Positions 44,308 to 55,354 of a stretch of 64,000 nucleotides of DNA are shown here, one piece after another. Below the pieces are notes generated by a model. It was not told where the DNA came from, made no database searches, and was given only the letters and a program-made list of their open reading frames with translations. Source of the DNA: Gonatopus flavifemur. Its lineage: Eukaryota > Arthropoda > Insecta > Hymenoptera > Dryinidae. The stretch is taken from the NCBI GenBank assembly GCA_018340375.1, contig JAFFJZ010000017.1:372001-436000 (forward strand). Direction: 5' to 3'. Within the stretch, counting starts at the first letter, position 1. The number at the start of each line of letters is the position of its first letter. A program made the position numbers and the translations under genes.

Positions 44308-46023
44308 TCATTCTTCATATTTTCCCCTGATTTGTTCACACGTTTTAGCTATCCCTTTGTGTCCACCCAGCAATGATTTGTGGTTCTCTTCTATGATTTT
44401 GATTTTGTCTCCCTCAGAGGGATATATTATTTCATCTAAGCAAATTTGAACGATGATCCCCCTATTCAAGAATACATGATCGGAAATTTTTTCCACGTGA
44501 CAAATTTGCAATTTTGTCATGGGTAAATCCTTTATCGCTATTGATAATAGTCTCCTATGGTTTTCTATGCAAATATTCTTTAGAGTTTCCAGCACGGTAT
44601 ACATTGTTTCTGTTACTAACTTTTCGTGTTCGAAGTTTTTTATTATAACGGTAAAAACGTATCTTTTCGCGGTTTTTGTCATTAATATGTCTCCAAGTTT
44701 GAAATCATTCGTTATTAGTGGTGTTTTGTCAATGTATTTTTTCTCGCATAATTCTTCAAAGGTTTCCGTTTGGGATTTGAAATCTGCCGATGTGAAATGA
44801 ACGGAATCGTTATTTGTGAGGGTTATTTTGTCTTTAGTTTCTGTAATATTAGTATTTCTTGTCAGAGTTGGAAATTTTTGTAGAAATTCCATGTATCCCT
44901 TCTTGTCTTCTTCAAGATTGTATATTTTTGATTCTGTGGGTATTTCTGGTTTTTTCTTCCTCATGTTCTTTCCCCTATTTTGTTCTGTGTTCCTTTGCTT
45001 TCTTGTATTCTCTTCGAGATTTTCCTCTGACGTTCTCACGTTCTGTACTTTGAGGAGTTCCAATACGTCCGAGTCATTGTGGTGGACCATAGCATGAGTT
45101 TCTCCAATTTCATGTATGAAAGAATCGTCACTCATTTCGTCGCTATTGACTATTGGATTTCTATCCTGTTCGTACCGATCAGTTTGTTCGTCGCCGTTCC
45201 TGTCCGTCTCCATTTCATAGTTTGTGTCGTATACCTCTGTTTGGTTGTCATAGTTCTCCATTTCTGCTATTGATTCTAATGAGGAATGTATATTAACAAC
45301 CTCTGTCGTTGTTGATTCATCCGGGTCATCGTCACTTGAATTTTCCGTATATGATTCCCTTTTTGCTCTCCTGGAATCTTCGTTCGGTTCCTTCGTTTGT
45401 TTTCTTTCATCGTCATTTATTCTTTCTCGCTGATCCTCTCCTTTGTTTCTTTCCCCTACGTTGCTGCTGTTTTCGTTAAATTCTTCATTTTCCTCAGATT
45501 CCGTCGAATCGGGTAACGGTAAATTTTTTAAATAATCCGTCGATACGTAGTTTGGTTCCTTCGAAACGCATTTTGTTTTTGGTATCTTTTTCTTCGTTGG
45601 GTTTCCTGAGTCGGTGCCTGTCGATCTCGTGTTCCTCTTCCTTAGGCCATACATGTGTGTGGGTCTTCTTGTTGCTGTTACTTTTGGACGGTCTGTCCAG
45701 CATTTATATTTTTTCTTTTCTGGTCTAACTGTTCTCTGCGTAGCTGTGTCAGTTTTCTGTTGAGCCTTGTTTGTTTCTGAGTTTGTTTCGGACGTTGGTA
45801 ATTTCCGTTTATTTGTTATCGGGAAGAGTTTCTCTCGCTCGCCCGGGATTCTTGATAGTGCGTCCGGGTTTGCGTTTGTTTTTCCTTTCTTGTAAACGAT
45901 TTTATACGTGTATTCCTCCGGTAGAGGGTCTTTTAGCCGAAAATGTTTTCGGCCGAATTTTCTGCATTGGAAAATCACTAGTATTTCTTGGGAATGTGTA
46001 GTTACTTCTATCAAATCTGCCAA
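44308..46023 (-). CDS. Pol segment: RNase H end, long linker, macro-like domain, IN zinc finger
   Basis: 571-residue open frame. Residues 1-36 derive from the MITE 45920-46071, so the real protein enters here from RNase H. 'EEYTYKIVYKKGKTNANPDA' (37-55) is the end of RNase H. Residues 62-395 are an acidic, hydrophilic, probably disordered linker. Residues about 398-528 (44440-44832) resemble the Poa1/TARG1 type macro fold: 'VHFTSADFK', 'LGDILMTKTAKRYVFTVIIK', then 'LETLKNICIENHRRLLSIAI'. The ligand-loop glycines expected after these strands are absent. 'HKSLLGGH' (548-555) starts the integrase HHCC zinc site. A macro module between RNase H and integrase is unusual. Function, if any, would be ADP-ribose binding, but that is inference. 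Confidence 0.75.
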   Translation of the reverse strand: MADLIEVTTHSQEILVIFQCRKFGRKHFRLKDPLPEEYTYKIVYKKGKTNANPDALSRIPGEREKLFPITNKRKLPTSETNSETNKAQQKTDTATQRTVRPEKKKYKCWTDRPKVTATRRPTHMYGLRKRNTRSTGTDSGNPTKKKIPKTKCVSKEPNYVSTDYLKNLPLPDSTESEENEEFNENSSNVGERNKGEDQRERINDDERKQTKEPNEDSRRAKRESYTENSSDDDPDESTTTEVVNIHSSLESIAEMENYDNQTEVYDTNYEMETDRNGDEQTDRYEQDRNPIVNSDEMSDDSFIHEIGETHAMVHHNDSDVLELLKVQNVRTSEENLEENTRKQRNTEQNRGKNMRKKKPEIPTESKIYNLEEDKKGYMEFLQKFPTLTRNTNITETKDKITLTNNDSVHFTSADFKSQTETFEELCEKKYIDKTPLITNDFKLGDILMTKTAKRYVFTVIIKNFEHEKLVTETMYTVLETLKNICIENHRRLLSIAIKDLPMTKLQICHVEKISDHVFLNRGIIVQICLDEIIYPSEGDKIKIIEENHKSLLGGHKGIAKTCEQIRGKYEE

Positions 46024-46071
46024 TGAACAAATTTTCGGCCAAAAACATTTTCGGCGAAATGACCCCCTACC
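45920..46071. mobile_element. GGTAG-ended MITE inside RNase H, 8-bp TSD
   Basis: Ends GGTAGAGGGTCTTTTAGCCG and GACCCCCTACC. The inner arms share 'gccgaaaatgttttcggccg'-type sequence inverted. The direct repeat ATTCCTCC flanks it (45912-45919, 46072-46079). Same terminus type as 4730-5801. It splits the RNase H coding region of the provirus. Confidence 0.9.
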
Positions 46072-46079
46072 ATTCCTCC

Positions 46080-47544
46080 AATTTCAGTCTCCAACGCATG
46101 AGCCGTGAAGATGGGTCTGTCACATTATTTAAACATATGAATGGTTTGTGGTCGGTGATAAGAAGGAATTCTTTCCCGTACAAATACGGTCGATGCGTTC
46201 GACAGCGTAAATGATTGCCAACAGTTCTTTCTCCGTCACCGAATAATCCATTTCTGCCCCATTTAAAACTCTTGATGCGTACGCGATAGGTAGGTCCTTT
46301 CCTATTTCTCCTTGGCTCAGTACCGCGCCGACCGCGAATTTCGAAGCATCCGTGGTTATCACGAAGGGTTTTGTGGAATCAGGATACTGTAGAATTGGTT
46401 GTTTACATATTATATCTCGCAATTCTCCGAATGATAATTGTTGTTCGGTCCCCCACCTATATTCCGCGTTCTTCTTTAATAAACTATTTATCGGCTTTGC
46501 TATCCTCGCGAAATTTGGAATGAATCGTCTGTAATATTCTATCAGTCCGAGGAATTGTTTTATCCGTTTCTGATCAGCAGGGATTGGATATTCTTTAACT
46601 GCTTTGATTTTTTCGGGGTTTGGTCTCATCCCTTCTCCGGTTATAATGTGTCCTAGGTATGCGACTTCTCGTCGTAAGAATTCACATTTCTCCGGATGCA
46701 GTTTTAGCCCAACCATTTCTAATCTATCCATCAAATTGTTGAACCTACTTCTGTGTTCTTTTAGAGATCTCGCTGTGATGATAATGTCATCTATAAATGT
46801 TTCTGTCCCTAATAACCCTTCTAAGGCCTGATTAATCGTCCTTTGGTACGTCGCTGGGCCATTTTTCAACCCGAACGGCATCCTGAGGAATTCATAATGG
46901 CCCTCTGATGTTGAGAAGGCGGTTCTCGGAATGTCTTCTCCTTCCATAGGTATTTGATGAGAACTTGAAGGCGAGTCGAAAACCGAAAAGTATTTAGCAT
47001 TTCCCAACTGTCCTAACAATTATGTTGTGTTAGGTATTGGGTAAGCGTCAGAAATTGTTTTTTCATTGAGTTTCCTATAATCTATGACAACTCTCCATTT
47101 CTTTTTTCCGGTGGCATCCGGTTTCTTGGGTACCACCCATACTGGCGAATTATATGGGGAAGTCGATGGCCTGATTATTCCATCTTCTAATAATTCATTT
47201 ACTTGATTTTCAATTTCCTCTTTATGTATTTGGGGATGTCTATATTGTTTTGTATTTACTGGAACGCTATCTATTGTTGATATTTTATTTGCTGGAACTT
47301 TAGCGGCTGTCAATTTATCCCCTGGTAAGTAGAATAAATTATTTCTGCTCCGAGTGATGTCTAAAACACGTTCTTTCTCTTCATCGTTCAAGTGATCTAA
47401 TTTTAATTTTGATGGTAATAATTCTATCCTTTTCTTAGTTATTTGGGAATATTTGTCCGCTAAGTTTTCATTTTCTTGTCTGAGAGGGATATTTTTTTGT
47501 TCGTTTTTGTCTGCCTCCCTCATTTCTTTGTCTTGTATATACAT
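46080..47544 (-). pseudogene. Reverse transcriptase and RNase H (gypsy provirus)
   Basis: The RT N-terminal part (47020-47544) has 'LLEDGIIRPSTSPYNSPVWV' and 'KWRVVIDYRKLNEKT', ending at an in-frame TAA (47017-47019). The same frame then continues (46129-47016) with 'YFSVFDSPSSSHQIPM' (first catalytic Asp), 'LRMPFGLKNGPATYQR', the active-site box 'TFIDDIII' in place of the usual Y-L-D-D, 'YLGHIITGEG' and 'FLGLIEYYRRFIPNFARIAK'. RNase H begins 'FVITTDASKFAVGAVLSQ' and includes 'AEMDYSVTEKELLAI'. A frameshift near 46190 moves to another frame before the MITE at 46071. DNA synthesis core of the element, inactive in this copy. Confidence 0.94.
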
Positions 47545-47549
47545 TATTC

Positions 47550-48960
47550 TTCCGAAATTTCTACAAGTTTCCTTTAGGGTTATTGAAGGTTTCTTTTTTT
47601 TGTTTTGTTAGTTTTCACTGTCGCCAGTGCTTGTTTCGGCTGTCTGTTTCCTTGTTACTCTAGTGATGGTGCAGTGTAGCCTAACGGTGTCGGGTTTTCT
47701 TTAGTCCTTTCGGTTAATTCTATGGTGCTTTTACTTGCCATTTTATGGTTTTGGGTTCTCGCTATGAATGTTTCTCCGATTTCTTGCTGAATTTTTTTAT
47801 GCGTTTTCGATAGTTTCCCGAATTTGCTGCTCCTACAATCTCTTTCAATGTTTTTGCTATTACGGTTTGTCACGTCGGTCTTTGTCAGGTTGTCTGTCGT
47901 AAACTCAGTCTTCTGACCAGATGTCTCTCCTGTGATATTATTTCCTCCTACTTCTATCTTTTCTTTTATGTTGGAATTTTTTTGGATGGCTGATTCTGAT
48001 TCATGTTCATGATTTGAATATTCCTCCACTAGCGTTCACTGATATACTCGTAAATTCACGTTCATTCGATTATTCCCTGTTCCCTGATTCTGATTCATTA
48101 TCAATTCTTTATTTATTATTTTGTTTCCATCTGCTGATGTAGGGAGGTTGGTTGGTATGTTTTGATTTAGGCTTTCGCGATTATATTTTATTTGGTATTT
48201 TCGTTCCGCGACTGTTATTAAGTGCACTTCACTGGTGTTTCTTATTGGCTTATTTGCATCTTGGGCTTTTTCCATCTCTGATATTGATTTGATCCCATGT
48301 ATTCGTTCCATTTTCACCCGGGGGGTTGGAATATTTACGTCGAATTCATTTGGATTGAATGCGTATGCAAAGGCTTTATTGCTCTAATTATTCACTAATG
48401 CTCTTTTTGTGAGAATGTTATTTCCTAAGTCTAAGTCTCCTATCACTCCCATATCTATTTCATTTGCATTCAGTAGATGGACTTGTATTTTCTTTTTGGA
48501 ACTCGCTGGTATTTCTATTTTCTCAGATTCAAACGGAATTTCGACGTTCCCTTTTGTTTTCAATGAGTTCGTTGTGAAAGATAAAGTGGCTTCTTCATCT
48601 CTTCAAAATTTTACCCCGATGATCCCGTCCTGTTCTATTGGGGAATCATTCAGGACTATTTGAGAAATATGTTCATTATTATGAGTTTCAATCTCGACTT
48701 CTGCTAGTGTAAAAATTAATTGATCCGTTATTCCTTTCAATGCTATTATATTTTTTGGGTTCCAAGGGGTGAATGGAGCGATTATATTTTCTTTTATAAT
48801 GTTCAATTTGCGCCTGTATCCACTGAGAATTTCTGGTCGCCTTTTACGAACCGTTTTGAATTTGAAATGACTTCTACACTTTTTTCCTCATCTATTTCAG
48901 CAATTTGGAATACTGGTACTTGTGATTTCAAGTCAGATCCCGAATCGTACCAGTGTTCAA
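47550..48960 (-). pseudogene. Protease and PR-RT linker (gypsy provirus)
   Basis: Minus strand. The protease active-site triplet lies in 'FVKGDQKFSVDTGAN' at about 48810-48850, then a one-base slip. It continues as 48603-48806 ('IALKGITDQLIFTLAEVEIE', 'EQDGIIGVKF'). Downstream, 48036-48317 and 47655-48029 are hydrophilic frames without recognisable fold, forming a linker of several hundred residues before RT. Frameshifts separate each piece. Confidence 0.75.
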
Positions 48961-48963
48961 AAT

Positions 48964-50170
48964 CTAGTTCAAGTTTAAATCTCTTACATTTTCATCCTTT
49001 CCAATAAATTCAACTGTTTCCCTACGGCATTCTGTACTATCATGCCCCTGGGAATTGCAATTTATGCAAAATTTTTTGGACCTAGCGAAAGATCTACATT
49101 CTTCTATCACGTGTCCGGTCATATAACAGGATGTGCAATTCTTTTGTGATCTAATGTGCGATCTGCATTCTTGTATAATATGCCCCATCTCTTACAAAAT
49201 ATACAATATTTTTGGTTCTCGAAATTTCTCGGTGGGTGTTGGGAATAGCTTTGATTCTAAAACGTATTTGTTCGAGATTGTTGTGAATGTTGTGGTTATG
49301 AATTGTTATCCGCGTTTTCAGTGTAATTTCTATCTCTACTAATGTTCGTGTGTGGTTGTGTATAATGTGGTGGCTGGTGTATATTTTGTGTATGATTTGT
49401 GTGTTGTCTCGTGTTTTGTAAATATATATGTGGTTGTTGGACGTGCATTTCGTGATTCTTTGTCCCTGTTCGTGATGGACATTCCCTATGCGTATGCCCT
49501 ACCATGCCACAATATTGACAATCTTCAATTTCAAACTTCGTGAATTCATTGGTCCCTAATCGTTTTGATCTGTTTTGTAAATATTCCCATGATGCTACTG
49601 CTCAATCCATCGCTCCTCTCAAATTTCGCGGATCTGTACTAGCTACTTTAGTTTCTCATTTGTCGTCTAACAATCCTGCAATGAAACTCGTTAACGCGGT
49701 CGTTTCTGAATTCATTATCAATCCTGCTGCAATATCGGGTGTATTGTGTTCTTTTATCAATTCCCTAGCTCTCTCTTGTATGTTCTGAATTCTCCTTCCA
49801 AACTCTATCGGATTTTCCCAATGTTCCTGCTTTGCGAAAGCTAATTCTAAGTGCCATTTATTTTGGGCTTTTTTGAGCACATATATATTTTTTATTTCTC
49901 TGATCAAGTCGTCTACATTCGAAAATTCGATGTTACCAAGGTTCAAATCCGCGTCCCTCCTTATTTATGTTCTCACTATGTTTGCGAATACTTTTTCGTG
50001 CTCTGATTGAACTAATTCTTTCACTATTCTACATGATCGAATGAAAGAGCTTGCTGGGATGTTATTCCCGTAAAAAATTGGAACGCATTGTGTTCCGTCT
50101 TCCAAAGAAAATGCAGCCCCCCCCATTTGATGCACTTACAACGTTAACTACTGGTGTAGGATCAGGCATT
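48964..50170 (-). pseudogene. gag with zinc knuckles (gypsy provirus)
   Basis: Reads from an ATG at about 50170 ('MPDPTPVVNVVSASN'). A run of eight C/G near 50116-50123 shifts the frame. The capsid-like part is at 49656-49946 ('IYVLKKAQNKWHLELAFAKQ', 'NPIEFGRRIQNIQERARELI'). Nucleocapsid-like CCHC knuckles follow: 'CQYCGMVGHTHREC' (about 49475-49515), then at 48964-49188 'CTSCYMTGHVIEEC' and 'CINCNSQGHDSTEC', with a partial one before them. At least three knuckles is on the high side for gypsy elements. Several frameshifts. Confidence 0.88.
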
Positions 50171-51412
50171 TTGTGTATGTGTATTTATGTGTCGAATTGA
50201 ATTTGAAAATTTCGAATTTATTATTTCAAATTTCCCTTTTCCGGGTAAATATTTTCGTTCTTTATTTTTCCCAACCACTGGCGAGAAATTTCGAGTTCCG
50301 CATTCCAAACAGTGTAGGTGTGTTAGAAAGGTATTTTGATTGAAATGAAAGAAAAATTTATCAACAAATAGATAATTAAAAGTGACGACTAGATTCCTCT
50401 TGGTATTTATTTCGTGGTATAGCTGAGAATTTTCCTTCTTGGGTGAACTTCTTATCGACTATGACTTGAAGGATTTAACTTTGACGGGAACTCATATTTC
50501 TGAATTTGTGTTTATCAAACAGTTATCAGCAATGAGCATTGATACATATACATATATTTTCTTCTTTTCTCTCGTGCCCTAGGCGCTTTCAAAGAATAAT
50601 CCCGTATATCTGACGTGTGTGGAAATATACCGCTTTTTTTTTAGAAAAATGGAAAGAAAATGTTCAGCCAGATGTGTTGGTTCATCAAAATAACTTTTCT
50701 TCACGCCAAAGTATAATGTTTTATATCAAATTTGGGAATTTGTTTCTAATGTTTTTTTTTTCAATTTCAAGCGACATAATGAAAAGAAGTAGTGAGAGTG
50801 TACATTTCGCGTCAAAATGGGAAACCGAAGAGGGAGAGAGAAAAAATTTTTGTTCAGTGAAGGGGAAGTTCTTTTGTATCTCGTCAATATATGGTTTTCT
50901 CTCCATAAAGTTCCTATATAAAACTGCAATTTCCCAATTTCGATGTAAAAGCCGAAGAAAATGTGTGTATGTGTGAAATTGTGTAAAATGTTTGTATTCC
51001 GCTTACATTAGTAGACCGATGATGCACCACATCCTGTTGTTTGGCGTCGTCCTACTCGGTGGTTTGTGGGATGCGTTGTTGTTTTCCCCCTTTTTTTTGT
51101 TGTTGTTGTTGATGTAGCACAATCTTTTTTTTACGTTCACTTTTTGTATTTTGTTCACTTCAGTTCTGCTCCCGTTTATGATTTTTGTTTCACTTGTTTG
51201 ACATTTTTATTCTTATTTCAGTTTTATTCAAGTTTCGTCAAATTTTATTCCACTCTTCCCTTCAGTTTTTTCCCTTTTTCACTGAGTGTATTGTTCACTG
51301 TTTGTACTGTCTTTTCACTCACTTGTTCGTTCATATGTTTCAGCAAAGGAAATTCTTATCGATTTTAATTTGTTTTTATTCGCGCTCTTGGGGCGAAATA
51401 ACTGCCACCAAA
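50171..51412 (-). other. 5' leader of the gypsy provirus; primer-binding site candidate
   Basis: Non-coding leader of about 1.2 kb, long for the group, with T-rich plus-strand runs. Two bases inside the LTR the minus strand reads TGGTGGCAGTTATTTCG (about 51394-51410), starting with TGG as a tRNA primer site should. The matching tRNA was not identified. Confidence 0.6.
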
Positions 51413-51745
51413 TGTAACGTGGGGCGATGTTTCCACGTTATCAATTTAAGGGGGAGGGGGGGGGGTTGATGCTTGAGAAATTTCTAGAAAGCCTTTACGT
51501 CAAATACAATAAACTTCATTCGAAAAGTTGTTGGAGGAGATACATGCTGACGGTTCGGGGTTACAAAATGTTCTGCCTAGGGAAGCGTCGCTTCCCTCTG
51601 ACCCAAGCCTCGGAGGGGTCAGTTTCTACCAGTACTTTAGAAAGTTGGAAAAACCCGGTGATGCCTGGTTTTCCAGTGTCAAGATGTGCTCTGTGTGTGT
51701 GTGCGTGTATCCGTGTCTGCGAGGGTGCACGGCAGGGCCGTAACA
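51413..51745 (-). repeat. 5' LTR of the gypsy provirus
   Basis: 333 bp, TG...CA on the minus strand, paired with 33097-33419. It has an expanded G-run at about 51451-51470 that the other LTR lacks. Confidence 0.95.
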
Positions 51746-51803
51746 AAGGGAACAAATCTTCCTTGAAGTCAATTGGCGATGTCTCCACCATACAAAATAC
51801 CTT

Positions 51804-52356
51804 CCCAAGAAACAAAAAGATATCTATCACTGTCTAAGAGATGTCTTGGAAGACTTTCGCGGAGATATCATTTCGACGCCTAAAAGATGTGTTATGCAAC
51901 AAATTTCAACAAGTTTTAGATATCTCTAGAAGGTCTCGCAAAAGATATGTTTCAGATATGTGGAAGACATCTTTGAGATGGTCCCAAGATATGTATTCGA
52001 TTCTTTGAATATATGTTTTAGGTATGTCGAAGACATTTTTTAGGTACCTTAAGATATGTTTTTGATTCTTTTAAGATACGTTTCAGATTTTTGCAAGGTG
52101 CGTTTTAAATATTTTCAAGATTTTTCTTGGATGTCTTTAAGATGTCTCTTTGAGATGATTCAGACATCCCAGACAGCACAAAAGGATCACTAATGAGTTC
52201 TAAAAAAGGAACATGGGGTGACTTTTGCCCTTCTTACTCAGACAACTTTTAAGATCTGTAACAGATATATCATTTTGATATATCTTGAAGATATCTCTCT
52301 TGTGACTGCGTTTATATATCTAAAAGATGTCTTCAAGACTTTCGGTGTTTCTTGGG
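51804..52356. mobile_element. CCCAAGAAAC-ended element rich in AGATGTCTT motifs
   Basis: Ends CCCAAGAAACAAAAAGATAT and complement of CCCAAGAAACACCGAAAG. The interior is filled with 'agatgtctt', 'agatatgttt' and their complements. It also contains 'cccagacagcaca', the terminus of the small hairpin at 55304-55354. Non-coding. Confidence 0.65.
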
Positions 52357-52552
52357 TTATGCATCTTCGAGAATTCCATTGTCTTCAACGTGAGTCGAAA
52401 TCGATTTCTAGAAAACTTCAAACCAGAATGATCCTTTGAATTCTTCATGCATTAAAACTGCAGAAATAGTGACAATTCATTAAATTGAGGGAGAATGGTT
52501 CCAGGTATCATTTAAAAGTGTATGAAATAAAATACCGAAAATCACCGAGGAT

Positions 52553-52702
52553 CACTGTAAAAAGAAAGTCTTAAATTCAGCACATTTCATGGCTGAATCT
52601 ATGATGCAAACAAATTAAGCCGAAAAAACAATCGCCGACACAATGGAAAAAGTATTGCCTGAAATTAAGATGCAAACAGATTAAGACTTTCTTTTTACAG
52701 TG
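52553..52702. mobile_element. CACTG-ended short MITE, 2-bp TSD
   Basis: Ends CACTGTAAAAAGAAAGTCTT and complement, with AT on both flanks (52551-52552, 52703-52704). 150 bp, with 'gatgcaaacaNattaag' present twice. Confidence 0.85.
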
Positions 52703-52894
52703 ATCGTTCAGTCATTAGTCAGAATGACATGGAGTTTGATGATTGTTGCCTGCAGCAACGTTGGGAATCAGCTTTAAGGTTAACAATAAAATTTTTCACA
52801 ATACTGGTATAATTGCACTCGAAATTCTTATATTGCGTCACAACGTTACTTAATATGACACACGTGATTGCGAAGAAAAAGCCTCCAGTAACAG

Positions 52895-52920
52895 ATTTCA
52901 GGTATTTAAATACCTGAAAT
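52895..52920. repeat. 26-bp perfect palindrome
   Basis: ATTTCAGGTATTT followed directly by its exact complement. No loop. Context gives no function. Confidence 0.85.
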
Positions 52921-54302
52921 TATATGTTTCTTTTCAAAATAGAGATGATTGTTGTAATTATAGAGTAGAAATGATTCCCACGCCACTGCGTCACAGTGTG
53001 TATTAAAGGTAATACCTTTTTTTCTCCTGGCAAAATCTCGATAATTCCCAAATCCAGGGTAGGAATAATTTTAACGAATTGATGGATCAATTCGGTTTCA
53101 CGATTGCGCGAGAAGATTGTATGCTTCTAATATTCAGACGTATAAACCTCAGGGAATTTACGTGAATATCATTAACTTCAACAAAGTGGTAATGCATTCA
53201 GATGAATAGCCGCCAATTAGATGACTGATTTTCCTGACGAGAGTTTTTTTCATTCTTTTTTAAGATTTCAAATTCAGCCTCGTATGATTTCCCGTGACCA
53301 ATAAACGCATTACCCGTAGAAAGCGGACTATGACATCGGAAATACTTAGTTTGTACAGAGACTCGCTGGATTACCTCGAACAACGTACCTATCCTCAACT
53401 CATGCTTTTAAGGACGTTTCAAACGTGTTCCGTACTATGTTTAGAAATTATGACAAAGTTTACAAGGGGATTTCATTACGACAATAGGGTAGTTCGCATG
53501 AATATATAAAAGCCATTCAATGTCAATTTCGTGTTCATCAAAACTTATGTTTACGGAAAATAAGAATGTTTAAAACATAACTATATTTCTGCCAAGTTAA
53601 GAGTCTCAGTTGAAGTATTACTGTTATTATCAAAGAATTACATGATAAAAATTTTTTCCAATAAATTCCATAGAATCACGGATTCTCCTTTCTGTAGTTG
53701 CATCGTCGTAAACTTGTTTTTCAGCTTGCTACGAAGATTCCTCCCTTCTTTAACCCTTCGACGGTCGCGTGGGGTGTATTCTAAACCCCAGACACTTTCT
53801 TTCGATTACTACAGTGTTGTAAAATTAAATTGAAATGCTACCATCTTCAGTATTCTGAAGATATTCTATGTATCTTCAATCGCATAACTTGACAAGTACG
53901 CACATGTATTTTTTTGTTTAGTTATTAAACATCAAAGTTGACTGGGGTGTAATTTACACCCCACGTGACTATTCGTGTCGCAGTTTTGAGTGTCATGGCA
54001 ATCACCGAATGTGAAGTGATATTTAAATTTTTTCGCGGGTTCTTTTACTTGACTGTACTTTTTTCTCTATGAAATAATAACCTTTTCAGACAGCCACGCT
54101 TGTACTTCATATAACTACAAGGTGTGATGAACATAATATGAACACAAGCATGCATCACATGATTCCCTACATTATATGTATCCTTTTTGTACAATTGAAA
54201 CGTATATGTGTTACATAAAATTCTGAACTTCCTAATCTGAGCGCAACTCGACCACAAGTTGTTCAGAAATCGGAATTCATCACAGTTTGAACTACATATG
54301 CA

Positions 54303-54539
54303 CACGGAAAAAAAATAGCAATGGTTACTGTGAGTCACAAAAATACATCGAAAGTCAAATTCATTCTATGCAGTACTGCGTTTCCCAGTCCTCATTACTG
54401 TCCAGTCAGCGTTGAGGCATTTTATTACAATACTCATCACTGTGATCGCGCTAATCCTCATTATCCAGGCGTGTTTTCATTTGTTTTTCAACCGATCGCT
54501 GTCATTCACAGTAACCAGTAGTGTTTTCTTTCTTCCGTG
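54303..54539. mobile_element. CACGG-ended MITE (family A, copy 2), CA TSD
   Basis: Ends CACGGAAAAAAAATAGC and complement of CACGGAAGAAAGAAAACAC, flanked by CA (54301-54302, 54540-54541). The reverse complement matches 16434-16684 throughout. Nested in the piggyBac-like element. Confidence 0.9.
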
Positions 54540-55039
54540 CAGTACGAATGCACGTCACAACTGTGTGTTATTTTGTCGTCAAGACGTGATGCAAATGAAG
54601 TACAAATGAGCGTCATGTCGTTAACTGGGTTATCTCAACTCTCATCGAATCTGAAGCATTTTTTGATAAATAAATGAAGGATACAACAGATTTCTCTTTA
54701 AACTCAATAAGTGCGTGATTTTTTGTGACAATTTGAATGAGATTCTGCTGATTTATACATCCTATCCACGAGGAGATATCGAATGGATGCGAGAAAGATA
54801 ATTCTATCTAGTTTTAAGACATGTTATTATTCAAGAAAGATATTCTGTTTCCAATTCTTTTATTGTCCTATGTATTTGCAGCCTTTAAAATATGTGCATT
54901 TCCAGTTTAATCTGTTGACACCAAAATAAGTATCAGATACAATAAATCTGATGTCTGATACTTGATTTGGCTTCATTAAACTTTCCTTCCAGGGACCAAC
55001 TCTTCTGGAATAGAGTTTTGTAACCAAAAGTTTTGGGTA

Positions 55040-55293
55040 CCCAATAAACATTTCTATGGAAGTCTTCCGGAACACTCTAAAAGATATCTAACAGAGATCT
55101 AACAGATGTCTTATGCAACACATTTAGATATGTTTTAGATGTCTTCCTCCAAGATGTCTTTTAGATTTCTAAAAGATGTCTTTCTGCAAGATGTCTTAAA
55201 CATATCTAAATTTGTTGCATAAGACATCTTTAAGACCTCTTTTAGATATCTTTTAGATTGATCCAAAAGACTGACCCAAAAATGTTTATTGGG
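55040..55293. mobile_element. CCCAATAAACATTT-ended MITE, TA TSD
   Basis: Ends CCCAATAAACATTT and complement, flanked by TA. The interior has 'agatgtctt', 'gttgcataagacatct' and complements, like 51804-52356. Nested in the piggyBac-like element. Confidence 0.85.
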
Positions 55294-55303
55294 TACGTTC
55301 TAT

Positions 55304-55354
55304 CCCAGACAACACAAAGTTCTTAAAGATACCATATATGTTGTGCTGTCTGGG
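55304..55354. mobile_element. 51-bp hairpin, CCCAGACAACACAA ends
   Basis: 'cccagacaacacaa' and 'ttgtgctgtctggg' enclose about 23 bp, with AT after both ends. Very short MITE remnant. Confidence 0.7.

Larger units (their letters stand above)
33097..51745 (-). mobile_element. Ty3/gypsy provirus with env (errantivirus-like), nested insertions
   Basis: Complete but old LTR retroelement on the minus strand, bounded by two direct LTRs and the 4-bp duplication AAGG (33093-33096, 51746-51749). Minus-strand order is LTR, leader, gag, protease, RT, RNase H, linker with macro-like domain, integrase, env, extra ORF, polypurine tract, LTR. The span is 18.6 kb because of three insertions: 45920-46071, 43963-44125 and the 6.3-kb Transib 36537-42854. 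Without them it would be about 12 kb, long for the group. Multiple stops and frameshifts in gag, pol and env show it is inactive. Similarity to errantiviruses rests on the env fusion-protein segment and gene order. Confidence 0.93.
52357..53753. other. No gene; two small palindromes
   Basis: AT-rich non-coding sequence, apart from the MITE at 52553-52702 and the perfect palindrome at 52895-52920. No coding signal recognised. Confidence 0.5.

Noticed and set aside
51066..51469. Phe-rich plus-strand frames near the 5' LTR
   Set aside because: Antisense to the provirus leader and caused by T-runs.
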